DNA of 7,862 nt from the NCBI GenBank assembly GCA_002345845.1, contig DDWF01000034.1, positions 220 to 8,081 on the forward strand, read 5' to 3'. Of the stretch, positions 1 through 7,862 are shown one piece after another. Source of the stretch: Betaproteobacteria bacterium UBA2293. GTDB lineage: Bacteria > Pseudomonadota > Gammaproteobacteria > Burkholderiales > Rhodocyclaceae. The first letter of the stretch is position 1. Every line of letters begins with the position of its first letter. A program made the position numbers and the translations under genes. The notes below the pieces were generated by a model. It searched no databases. It was not told the origin of the DNA and was given only the letters and a program-made list of their open reading frames with translations.

Positions 1-2203
<2,203 letters not shown>

Positions 2204-2204
2204 G

Positions 2205-3146
2205 TCAGAAAATCGGCGCGACCTGCTCGACGTTGTCGCGACTGACGGCGATCGATTTGACGACGACCTCGCGAGTCGCGGGCTTGCCGCCGCGTAGCAG
2301 GGTGATGGCCGCCTCGGCGCCCTCGCGACCGAAGGTCGGGTAGGTGAAACTGGCGGCGAGTTCGCCGTTGCGAATGGCCGTGCGCGCCTCGCCGATGTAG
2401 TCGATGCCGGTGATCGGGATCTGCTTCGGATCGCGGCCGGCCATCTTCAGGGCGAGGATGGCACCCATCGCCATGCTGTCGGACTGGGCGTAGATGGCAT
2501 CGAACGGCAGTTTTTCGGCGAGTGCCTCCTCGATCTTCTGGATGGCCAGGGCACGCTGCGAATCGGCCTGCTTGATGGCGACCACCTTGAGACCCGGATA
2601 CTTTTTCAGTTCTTCGAGAAAGCCCTCGGTGCGCAACTGGCCCGGCGTTGAGGTCGGGATGTGCTGCAGCATCAGGATGTTGCCCTTGCCGCTCAGGCGT
2701 TTGGCCAGGTATTGCGCCGCCTGGCGGGCGATGGCGCGGTTATCGGCGGTGACGAAATGGGTGAATTCCTCGCCGTTGACCCGGCGCGACAGCAGGATCA
2801 CCGGGATGCCTTTGCGGTAGACGCGGGCGATCGGCTCGCGCATCAGTTCGGCATCACGCGGGCTGGTGATCAGGACATCGACACCCTGGCTGGCGAAATT
2901 CTCGATGTCCTGCACCTGGCGGGCGGTATCGCCGCGGGCATCGCTGAAGACGAATTCGATATCGGGATGGGCAGCCAGCGCTTCCTTCAGGTCGCGCACC
3001 TGGGCGGCCCGCCAGTCGTTGGCCATGGTGTCCTGGGCAAAGGCCACGACCTGTTTGCGCTTGCCAGGAGGGGCGGCGAGGACAGGAAGACCCGCCAGCC
3101 CGGACAGCCCGATCAGGGCGTAGAGGCCAAACCGTCTGCGTTGCAT
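2205..3146 (-). CDS. Periplasmic sugar-type substrate-binding protein (RbsB/LacI-like fold)
   Basis: Predicted 313-residue periplasmic binding protein of the Peripla_BP_4 type (ribose/galactose-binding and LacI-effector fold). The N-terminus MQRRRFGLYALIGLSGLAG is a signal peptide, likely cut after VLA near residue 24. Family features are the first strand QVVAFAQDTMANDW, the helix-strand stretch ending GVDVLITSPRD, the strand IPVILLSRR, the hinge-side segment KGNILMLQH, the segment FDAIYAQSDSMAMGAI and the ending ITGIDYIGEARTAI. The frame stays open upstream to 3425, but that extension overlaps the divergent acetyltransferase gene. ATG 3146 is preceded by GGGAG at a 6-base spacing and begins the signal peptide, so it is the start. 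The kinase gene follows after one base and no transporter gene is visible. It may therefore present a ligand to the kinase rather than feed a permease. The fold is near certain; the ligand is not readable from sequence. Confidence 0.93.
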   Translation of the reverse strand: MQRRRFGLYALIGLSGLAGLPVLAAPPGKRKQVVAFAQDTMANDWRAAQVRDLKEALAAHPDIEFVFSDARGDTARQVQDIENFASQGVDVLITSPRDAELMREPIARVYRKGIPVILLSRRVNGEEFTHFVTADNRAIARQAAQYLAKRLSGKGNILMLQHIPTSTPGQLRTEGFLEELKKYPGLKVVAIKQADSQRALAIQKIEEALAEKLPFDAIYAQSDSMAMGAILALKMAGRDPKQIPITGIDYIGEARTAIRNGELAASFTYPTFGREGAEAAITLLRGGKPATREVVVKSIAVSRDNVEQVAPIF

Positions 3147-3152
3147 TGAAGA

Positions 3153-3157
3153 CTCCC
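3153..3157 (-). promoter_or_regulatory. Shine-Dalgarno of the binding-protein gene
   Basis: GGGAG on the minus strand lies 6 bases before ATG 3146. It supports that start over the longer upstream reading frame. Confidence 0.7.
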
Positions 3158-3209
3158 ATGTGCCGTTGAGGCTTGTCGTATCATCGTCGGTTCTCGCGCC
3201 GACCAACGT

Positions 3210-3239
3210 ACTGTAGCGCAATTGCCGGGGTATTGGCAG
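3210..3239 (-). promoter_or_regulatory. Candidate sigma70-type promoter for the binding protein/kinase operon
   Basis: In the 119-base divergent gap, the minus strand reads CTGCCA (-35, 3234-3239), 18 bases, then TACAGT (-10, 3210-3215). Each box matches the consensus at 4 of 6 positions. Transcription would begin near 3203, leaving a leader of about 57 bases. That leader holds a weak GTCGG/CCGAC inverted repeat (3186-3190 with 3199-3203). I found no convincing promoter for the divergent acetyltransferase gene in the same gap. Confidence 0.25.
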
Positions 3240-3254
3240 AGCGGCCAGCCCTGC

Positions 3255-3260
3255 GGAGGA
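3255..3260 (+). promoter_or_regulatory. Shine-Dalgarno of the acetyltransferase gene
   Basis: GGAGGA, 5 bases before ATG 3266. This strong site fixes the start at 3266 rather than at the in-frame ATG at 3173, which would lie deep in the shared divergent promoter region. Confidence 0.85.
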
Positions 3261-3265
3261 TTTGC

Positions 3266-3760
3266 ATGTTCGTTGCTGTACCCCTCGATCTGAATGACCC
3301 GGGACAGGCTGCCGCCTGGCTGGCACTGCTCGACCACTATGCGCGCGACCCGATGGGCGGTGGCAGCGGCCTCTCGGACTATGCCCGGCAGCATCTGGTC
3401 GGCCGCCTGCAGCAGTTGCCGGCATTTCATTCGGCCCTGGCCATGGACGGTGACGAGGCGGTCGGTCTGATCAATTGTTTCGCCGGCTTCTCGACCTTTG
3501 CCGCCAAACCCTTGCTCAATATTCACGACATCGTCGTGCACAGCGCCTGGCGTGGCCGCGGCCTCGCCCAGCTGCTGCTCGACTGGGCCGCCCGGCGGGC
3601 TGGCGAACTCGGCTGCTGCAAGCTGACCCTGGAAGTGCTGGCCAACAACGAGAAAGCGCTGGCCGCCTACGCCCGTGCCGGCTTTGCTCCCTATGTGCTC
3701 GACCCGCAGGCCGGGCACGCCCTGTTTCTGCAGAAAATCCTGATGGAGGATGAATCATGA
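3266..3760 (+). CDS. GNAT-family N-acetyltransferase
   Basis: Predicted 164-residue cytoplasmic acetyltransferase that transfers the acetyl group of acetyl-CoA to an amine; the substrate cannot be read from sequence. The GNAT core is clear. Strand 4 is LLNIHDIVVHSAW, followed by the acetyl-CoA pyrophosphate-binding loop RGRGLA at residues 96-101 and the helix LLLDWAARRAGELG. Strand 5 is KLTLEVLANN, followed by motif B, NEKALAAYARAGFAPY, near the C-terminus. The length is normal for a single-domain GNAT. The stop overlaps the start of the next gene by 4 bases (ATGA), and the Shine-Dalgarno of that gene lies inside this coding region, so the two are co-translated. It is transcribed divergently from the binding protein/kinase pair, with no clear functional link. 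Confidence 0.93.
   Translation: MFVAVPLDLNDPGQAAAWLALLDHYARDPMGGGSGLSDYARQHLVGRLQQLPAFHSALAMDGDEAVGLINCFAGFSTFAAKPLLNIHDIVVHSAWRGRGLAQLLLDWAARRAGELGCCKLTLEVLANNEKALAAYARAGFAPYVLDPQAGHALFLQKILMEDES
3745..3750 (+). promoter_or_regulatory. Shine-Dalgarno of the small membrane protein gene
   Basis: GGAGGA, 6 bases before ATG 3757 and inside the 3' end of the acetyltransferase gene. It supports the overlapping start and independent ribosome loading on the second gene. Confidence 0.75.
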
Positions 3761-4164
3761 ACAAGCCGATTCCCGTCGCCGATCTCCAGGGCGTCCGCCC
3801 GTCGCTGGTCCAGCTGACCCACATCATCTACGGTCTGCACGCGGTGGCCGTGCTCATCGGCGTCACCTCGTCGGCGACCGTCGCCGGTGGTTTCGTCTTC
3901 GGCCTGCCGTCGCTGCTCGCCGTCTTCCTCAATTATCTGAAGCGCGGCGACGTCACCGGTACCTGGCTGGAAAGCCATTTCCGCTGGCAGATCCGCACCT
4001 TCTGGTACACCCTGCTCTGGCTGGTGGTCTATGGCCTGCTGATCATCACCATCATCGGCATTCCGCTGGCCTGGATCCTGATCGTCCTGCTCGGACTGTG
4101 GGTCGGCTACCGCGTGGTGCGCGGCTGGATCGCGCTGTCCGGCGTCCGCCCGGTCGACGCCTGA
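3757..4164 (+). CDS. Small multi-pass membrane protein, DUF4870-like
   Basis: Predicted 135-residue inner-membrane protein of unknown function. Hydrophobic segments lie at about residues 19-36, 40-61 and 80-122; the last is long enough for two passes, giving roughly four in all. Between them is a polar loop with the conserved-looking signature SHFRWQIRTFW (residues 73-83), which I associate with the DUF4870 (Tic20-like) family common in betaproteobacteria. The family name rests on memory of this signature rather than a search. The gene overlaps the acetyltransferase stop by 4 bases and has its own Shine-Dalgarno. Its last 58 bases overlap the 3' end of the opposing iron-sulfur protein gene. 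No catalytic motif is visible. Confidence 0.88.
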   Translation: MNKPIPVADLQGVRPSLVQLTHIIYGLHAVAVLIGVTSSATVAGGFVFGLPSLLAVFLNYLKRGDVTGTWLESHFRWQIRTFWYTLLWLVVYGLLIITIIGIPLAWILIVLLGLWVGYRVVRGWIALSGVRPVDA

Positions 4165-4847
4165 CGCCACTGGCGCAGCATCTGCAGCGACAGGGCGAAG
4201 CTGTGGCGGATTTGCGCCTCGACATAACGATGCTCGCTGCCGACTGGGCAGGCATTGCGCGCCAGACAGGCGTAAGCGCAGTCTGAGCCGGGACGAAGAC
4301 GCTCGTCGGCGCAGCGTGGCAGGTCAAAGGGGTCGCCAACGGCGCCGGCCGGGCAGGCGCTGATGCAGGGCTGCTCACGGCAGTCGATACACGGGCTGCC
4401 GCGATCGACGACCGCCGTCGGGGCGAAGTCGGTAGCGCAGAGAATCACCGCGCGATAGGCGAACCAGCTGCCCCAGTGGCGATCGACGCCGATCATCAAG
4501 GGCGAGGCATGGTGCCAGCCGGCCAGCCGGCCGAGTGCCTGCAGGCCGACTGGAGCGTCACCCGGATAAGGCAGGCGGTAGGTCTGTCCGGGCAGTTGCG
4601 TGGCGAAGTAGCGGGCGACCGTCTGCCGGCAGTAATCGTCGATCGGATGCTCGCCGGGCAGGCCGGCGGCCTGCACGCAATCCCACAGTTGCCGGCCGGC
4701 ATGGCCGAGCAGGATCAACTGGCGCTCGTTCGGCAGAGGGTCGAGGCCAGCCAGGATGTCGGCGGGCAGTTCGCCGACATTGAAGACATGCTGGCGGTTG
4801 AGGCCGGCTTCGGCGAAGAAGGCAGCGGGAAAAGCCTGGCCGTTCAT
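4107..4847 (-). CDS. Short QueG/CblC-like protein with a twin [4Fe-4S] ferredoxin domain
   Basis: Predicted 246-residue cytoplasmic iron-sulfur protein. Residues 153-200 carry eight cysteines in two groups: CIDCREQPCISACPAGAV (Cys153, 156, 161, 165) and Cys179, 190, 194 and 200, the last followed by Pro. This suits two [4Fe-4S] clusters. The region before it (about 40-140) resembles from memory the cobalamin-binding catalytic part of epoxyqueuosine reductase QueG and of human MMACHC/CblC. GDAPVGLQALGRLAGW matches the DSAP..GLGW stretch of QueG, and HWGSWFAYRAVIL matches QueG GSWFFLGELL and CblC GGWFAIRGVVL. Asp97 would align with the proposed catalytic Asp of QueG. QueG has about 350-380 residues; this protein lacks the C-terminal HEAT-like tRNA-binding part, so a role in queuosine synthesis is doubtful. 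It is the last gene of the ene-reductase/dacB operon, and its start overlaps the dacB stop (ATGA). The iron-sulfur domain is certain; cobalamin binding is inferred. Confidence 0.88.
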   Translation of the reverse strand: MNGQAFPAAFFAEAGLNRQHVFNVGELPADILAGLDPLPNERQLILLGHAGRQLWDCVQAAGLPGEHPIDDYCRQTVARYFATQLPGQTYRLPYPGDAPVGLQALGRLAGWHHASPLMIGVDRHWGSWFAYRAVILCATDFAPTAVVDRGSPCIDCREQPCISACPAGAVGDPFDLPRCADERLRPGSDCAYACLARNACPVGSEHRYVEAQIRHSFALSLQMLRQWRQASTGRTPDSAIQPRTTR

Positions 4848-6247
4848 AGCCGTTCGGCGACCCAGGTGAGCAGGGCATCGATGGCGGCATTGCCGGCACC
4901 GGCCTGCGGATCGTTGATGAAGATGGTCAGCGCATAACGCCGGCCGCTACCGTCGAGGGCATAGCCGGCCGCGGTCTTGACGCCCTCCAGGGTGCCCGTC
5001 TTGATGTGGGCGCGGCCGGCCGGGGCGCCGCCGTTCAGGCGCTTTTTCATGGTCCCGTCGATGCCGGCCAGTGGCAGGCTGGAGACGAATTCGGGCATCA
5101 GCGGATTTTTCCAGGCGTCGAGCAGCAGGCTATTCATGCTGGCGGCGCTGATCCGTTCGCGGCGCGACAGGCCGGAACCGTTATCCACCACCAGTTCGGG
5201 GAAGTGCAGGCGGCGGCGGAGCAACCAGTCGGCCAGACGCCGGCCGGCGAGATCACCGCTGGCCGCTTCGCTGTCGCTGGCGCCGAGGGTGAGGAACAGC
5301 TGGCGGGCCATGACGTTGTTGCTGAACTTGTTGATGTCGCGAATGATCTCGGCCAGTGGCGCCGAGTCGTGGCGGGCCAGCGGTGTGGCGATGGCTGGCA
5401 GACGGCCTTCACGGACCTGACCGCGCAGGCCGCCGCCGAGTTCGCGCCATAGTGCGCGGATCAGTCCGGCCGCCTGGGTCGCCGGCGGCAGCGGTGCCAG
5501 GTTGAGCGGGCGCTCGCCGCACAGGCTGGCGTAAGTGCCGGCAATTTCCAGGCGCTGGCCATCGCGCTCGGGCTGCAGGCGCAGGCTGATGCGGTCCTTC
5601 CAATCGCTGGTGCACGGGCCGCCGACCAGGCGCAGGCGGTTGTCCAGGCGCAGGCCGTCGCTCGGCGTTTCGAGCAGCACGCGGGCCTGACCATCGGCCG
5701 GCTGCAGCGTGAAACGCAGGGCCTGGAAATTGATCAGCAGGGCGTTCGGGCCGACGTTGTAGGGGCGCATCGGCTTGTTGTCGAAGGCAGCCGGGTCGAA
5801 GTCGATGGCGGCGAAGGCGCTGCCGTCGAGGACGATGTCGCCGGAAATGCGGTCGATGCCGCGGACGCGCAACTGACGCAGCAGCGCCCAGAGGTGCTCG
5901 ATGGCGAAGCGCGGGTCGCCGCTGCCCTTGAGATAAAGGTTGCCGGCGAGCGTGCCGTCGACGACGGTGGCGTCGCTCCACACCGTGGTCTGCCAAGTGT
6001 AGGCCGGGCCGAGCAGGTCGAGGGCGGCGTAGGTGGTGAGCAGCTTCATCACCGAGGCCGGGTTCATAGACTGATTGGCGTTATGAATCAGCAGCGGCTG
6101 CGCGGCATCGACCGGCTGGACGACGACGGCGACGCTAGTGGCCGGAATCTGCGCTGCCGCCAGCGCCTGCACGACGGCCGGCGGCAGTTCGGCGCGGGCG
6201 AGCAGGGCGCTCAGGCTGAGCGCCAGCAGGGCGATGAGGCGCTTCAT
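4844..6247 (-). CDS. dacB: D-alanyl-D-alanine carboxypeptidase/endopeptidase, PBP4 type
   Basis: Predicted 467-residue periplasmic serine peptidase of family S13, which trims or cuts D-Ala-containing peptide cross-links in peptidoglycan. The signal peptide MKRLIALLALSLSALLARA is likely cut after residue 19 (ARA). All three penicillin-binding motifs are present: SVMK with nucleophile Ser65 and Lys68, SNN at 309-311, and KTG at 416-418. A long insert between the first two motifs is typical of PBP4 rather than of small PBP5-type enzymes. Other family marks are GNLYLKGSGDP, the MRPYNVGPNALLINF region and VVDNGSGLSR. The reading frame is open upstream to 6601 inside the ene-reductase gene, but the signal peptide and the ATGA overlap at 6244-6247 fix the start at 6247. 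There is no clear Shine-Dalgarno, so it probably relies on ribosomes finishing the upstream gene. The enzyme looks complete and active. Confidence 0.96.
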   Translation of the reverse strand: MKRLIALLALSLSALLARAELPPAVVQALAAAQIPATSVAVVVQPVDAAQPLLIHNANQSMNPASVMKLLTTYAALDLLGPAYTWQTTVWSDATVVDGTLAGNLYLKGSGDPRFAIEHLWALLRQLRVRGIDRISGDIVLDGSAFAAIDFDPAAFDNKPMRPYNVGPNALLINFQALRFTLQPADGQARVLLETPSDGLRLDNRLRLVGGPCTSDWKDRISLRLQPERDGQRLEIAGTYASLCGERPLNLAPLPPATQAAGLIRALWRELGGGLRGQVREGRLPAIATPLARHDSAPLAEIIRDINKFSNNVMARQLFLTLGASDSEAASGDLAGRRLADWLLRRRLHFPELVVDNGSGLSRRERISAASMNSLLLDAWKNPLMPEFVSSLPLAGIDGTMKKRLNGGAPAGRAHIKTGTLEGVKTAAGYALDGSGRRYALTIFINDPQAGAGNAAIDALLTWVAERL

Positions 6248-7341
6248 GCGCTCAGCGTCGGGTAGTCGAGGTAGCCCTGGCGGCCGCCCTGGTAGAAGGT
6301 GTCGCGGTCGACCGCGTTGAGCGGGGCGTTGCGGCGGAAACGTTCGACCAGCTCGGGATTGGCGATCCACGCCTGGCCGTAGGCGACGGCGTCGCACAGG
6401 CCGGCCTGCAGGCGCGCCTCGCCCTTGTCGCGGTCGAGACCGCCATTGCTGATGATCGGCATCTTCGCCAGCGGCCGGAAATGGGCGCCGACGTCGGCCA
6501 GGGCGCCCGGCGTGTCGGCGATCTGCTTTGGCGACAGCGGTTCGGTCAGGTGCAGGTAGGCGAGGCCGAATTCGTTGGCGCGGGCGACCACGAGTTCCCA
6601 CATCGGCACCGTATCCTCATCGACGTGCAGGCCGTGGTGGCGGTTGAGCATCGGATTGAGGCGGAAGCCGATGCGCTCGGCCGGCATCACGCTGGCGACG
6701 GCATCGAGCGTCTCGATGAAGAGGCGGGCGCGGTTTTCATGGCTGCCGCCGTATTCGTCGGTACGCTGGTTTGATTGGGCGGAGAAGAACTGATGGAACA
6801 GGTAGCCGTTCGACGAGTGGATCTCGATGCCGTCGAAGCCAGCGGCCATGGCGTTGGCGGCGCCGCGGCGGAAGTCGGCGACGACGGCGCGGATGTCCTC
6901 GCGGCTCAGGGCGCGCGGCGTCACCGTGTCCGGCTGGTTGCTCAGCGAGAACATCTTCCACTGCGGATTGATCGCCGAGGGGGCGACCGGCGCCTGACCG
7001 TCCTGGTATTCCGGCAGCGACAGGCGACCACAGTGCCAGAGCTGGCAGACGATCTGCCCGCCGGCGGCATGCACGGCATCGGTGACCAGGCGCCAGCCGG
7101 CCACCTGCTCGGCCGACCAGATGCCCGGCGTGTACGGGTAGCCGCGCGCCTGCGGCGAGACGATGGTGCCTTCCGAGACGATCAGGCCGGCGCCGGCGCG
7201 CAGGGCGTAGTACTCGGCCATCATCGGCGTCGGCACGAAGCCGGGGTTGTCGCAGCGGCAGCGGGTCAGCGGCGCCATGACGACGCGGTTGGCGAGGTGC
7301 AGAGCGCCGAGGCGCACCGGGGTGAGCAATTGCAGTGACAT
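6244..7341 (-). CDS. Alkene reductase, Old Yellow Enzyme family (NemA-like)
   Basis: Predicted 365-residue cytoplasmic FMN flavoprotein that uses NAD(P)H to reduce activated C=C bonds and often nitro-esters or quinones. The TIM-barrel start LTPVRLGALHLANRVVMAPLTR carries Thr26, the FMN-contacting residue of classical (class I) enzymes. The substrate-anion site is IEIHSSNGY, with His175 and Asn178 as ligands and Tyr180 as proton donor. Further family marks are QLWHCGR, the QSNQRTDEYGGSHENRARLF stretch, PIISNGGLD in the phosphate-binding part and DAVAYGQAWIANP near the end. ATG 7341 matches the usual family N-terminus; a TTG six bases upstream is in frame but unlikely. No Shine-Dalgarno precedes the start, which lies four bases after the T-tract of a terminator. 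It is the first gene of the operon with dacB and the iron-sulfur gene. No NemR-like regulator is visible. Confidence 0.95.
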   Translation of the reverse strand: MSLQLLTPVRLGALHLANRVVMAPLTRCRCDNPGFVPTPMMAEYYALRAGAGLIVSEGTIVSPQARGYPYTPGIWSAEQVAGWRLVTDAVHAAGGQIVCQLWHCGRLSLPEYQDGQAPVAPSAINPQWKMFSLSNQPDTVTPRALSREDIRAVVADFRRGAANAMAAGFDGIEIHSSNGYLFHQFFSAQSNQRTDEYGGSHENRARLFIETLDAVASVMPAERIGFRLNPMLNRHHGLHVDEDTVPMWELVVARANEFGLAYLHLTEPLSPKQIADTPGALADVGAHFRPLAKMPIISNGGLDRDKGEARLQAGLCDAVAYGQAWIANPELVERFRRNAPLNAVDRDTFYQGGRQGYLDYPTLSA

Positions 7342-7345
7342 GGGC

Positions 7346-7377
7346 AAAAAAAATGGGGAACGGTGAAGTTCCCCATT
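7346..7377 (-). terminator. Intrinsic terminator of the chemoreceptor gene
   Basis: A perfect 10-base-pair stem (7352-7361 with 7368-7377, arms AATGGGGAAC and GTTCCCCATT) closes a 6-base loop. On the minus strand it runs into eight T residues (7346-7353), two of them shared with the stem. It lies 23 bases after the chemoreceptor stop and ends only four bases before the ene-reductase start codon. Confidence 0.88.
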
Positions 7378-7404
7378 GTAGTGCCAGCGACTGCGCCCGG
7401 TCAG
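7375..7404 (-). promoter_or_regulatory. Candidate promoter of the ene-reductase operon, nested in the terminator
   Basis: On the minus strand CTGACC (7399-7404, 4 of 6 matches to a -35 box and containing the chemoreceptor stop codon) is followed after 18 bases by TACAAT (7375-7380, 5 of 6 matches to a -10 box). The start point would fall near 7368, at the edge of the terminator loop. Transcripts would then have a leader of about 27 bases and would lack the 5' arm of the hairpin. This reading is based on consensus matching only. Confidence 0.4.
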
Positions 7405-7862
7405 CGGCGATAGAGCTCGAAGCCGGAGATCAGACGGTCGAGCTGTTTCGCCGTCTGCAGCAACTCGTCGGCCGCCTGGCGGGCGGAACGGGCCGAGGTG
7501 GTGTTCTGCTCGATGAGGTCGGTGATCTGCTGCATGCTGCTCGCCACTTCCTCGCTGGCCACGCCCTGCTGGCGGGCGGCATCGGAAATCTGGCCGGCCA
7601 TCAACGTGACCTGGCTCGACGACTGGGTGATGCCTTCGAGGCCGGCGACGCTCTCGCGCAACTTGCCGATGCCGGTCTCCACCTCCTGGGCAGCCAGATC
7701 CATGCTGGCCACCGCCTGCGCGGTGACGTGCTGGATCTCGTTGACCGTGGCGTTGATGTCGGCAGTCGAGGTGGTGGTCCGTTCGGCCAGCTTGCGTACT
7801 TCGTCGGCGACGACGGCGAAGCCGCGGCCCTGTTCGCCGGCGCGGGCAGCCTCGATGGCGGC
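7401..7862 (-). CDS. Methyl-accepting chemotaxis protein, C-terminal part (5' end missing)
   Basis: The last 153 residues of a chemoreceptor; the frame is open to the right edge, so the N-terminal sensor, membrane segments and HAMP domain lie outside the window. The visible part starts in the cytoplasmic hairpin tip [20 protein letters not shown], followed by [10 protein letters not shown], the segment that contacts CheA and CheW. The descending coiled-coil helix follows, with the methylation-type stretch [16 protein letters not shown]. The protein ends SGFELYRR, without the NWETF-type pentapeptide that tethers CheR in some receptors. An internal ATG at 7712 is not the start. A strong terminator follows the stop. 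Confidence 0.96.
   Translation of the reverse strand, partial: AAIEAARAGEQGRGFAVVADEVRKLAERTTTSTADINATVNEIQHVTAQAVASMDLAAQEVETGIGKLRESVAGLEGITQSSSQVTLMAGQISDAARQQGVASEEVASSMQQITDLIEQNTTSARSARQAADELLQTAKQLDRLISGFELYRR

Noticed and set aside
3147..3425. N-terminal extension of the binding protein
   Set aside because: It would place a non-secretory stretch before a good signal peptide and overlap the divergent gene; a Shine-Dalgarno supports 3146.
3113..3718. 201-codon minus-strand frame opposite the acetyltransferase
   Set aside because: It is antisense to a clear GNAT gene with a strong Shine-Dalgarno, crosses the divergent promoter region and shows no recognisable motif.
4163..4177. Palindrome CGCCACTGGCG near the convergent gene ends as a terminator
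   Set aside because: The loop would be a single base and no T-tract follows on either strand; it is also inside coding sequence.
6248..6601. N-terminal extension of the PBP4 gene
   Set aside because: It lies inside the ene-reductase gene and reads as Arg/Pro-rich shadow sequence; the signal peptide begins at 6247.
6775..7338. 187-codon plus-strand frame opposite the ene-reductase
   Set aside because: The composition is a codon-bias shadow, while the opposite frame has the full Old Yellow Enzyme motifs.

Overview
The window is GC-rich, densely packed bacterial chromosome. The gene set (chemoreceptor, PAS/HisKA sensor kinase, class I ene-reductase, PBP4-type peptidase, small DUF4870-like membrane protein) and codon use suggest a betaproteobacterium, perhaps of the Rhodocyclales (Dechloromonas/Azonexus type). 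That placement is an impression from protein style, not a computed result. I see no mobile element, CRISPR array, tRNA or rRNA.

Layout. (1) Positions 1-3146, minus strand: a periplasmic sugar-type binding protein (2205-3146) is followed after one base by a membrane sensor histidine kinase (1-2203) that runs off the left edge. No ABC permease or ATPase is visible, so the binding protein may be the ligand-sensing subunit of the kinase, as LuxP is for LuxQ. (2) Positions 3147-3265: a divergent intergenic region. (3) Positions 3266-4164, plus strand: a GNAT acetyltransferase and a small multi-pass membrane protein, coupled by a 4-base ATGA overlap. (4) Positions 4107-7341, minus strand: a three-gene operon of ene-reductase, dacB/PBP4 and a short iron-sulfur protein. 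Each junction is a 4-base ATGA overlap. Its last gene overlaps the convergent membrane-protein gene tail to tail by 58 bases. (5) Positions 7342-7400: a compact regulatory gap with a strong intrinsic terminator for the upstream chemoreceptor gene and a candidate ene-reductase promoter whose -10 box lies partly in the terminator stem. (6) Positions 7401-7862, minus strand: the C-terminal end of a methyl-accepting chemotaxis protein, cut by the right edge.

The three most interesting points are: the short iron-sulfur protein, which looks like the catalytic core of a QueG/CblC-type cobalamin enzyme without the tRNA-binding C-terminus; the binding-protein/kinase pair; and the nested terminator-promoter. 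Nothing here proves a wholly new system, but the iron-sulfur protein is a good candidate for an uncharacterised cobalamin-dependent reductase.
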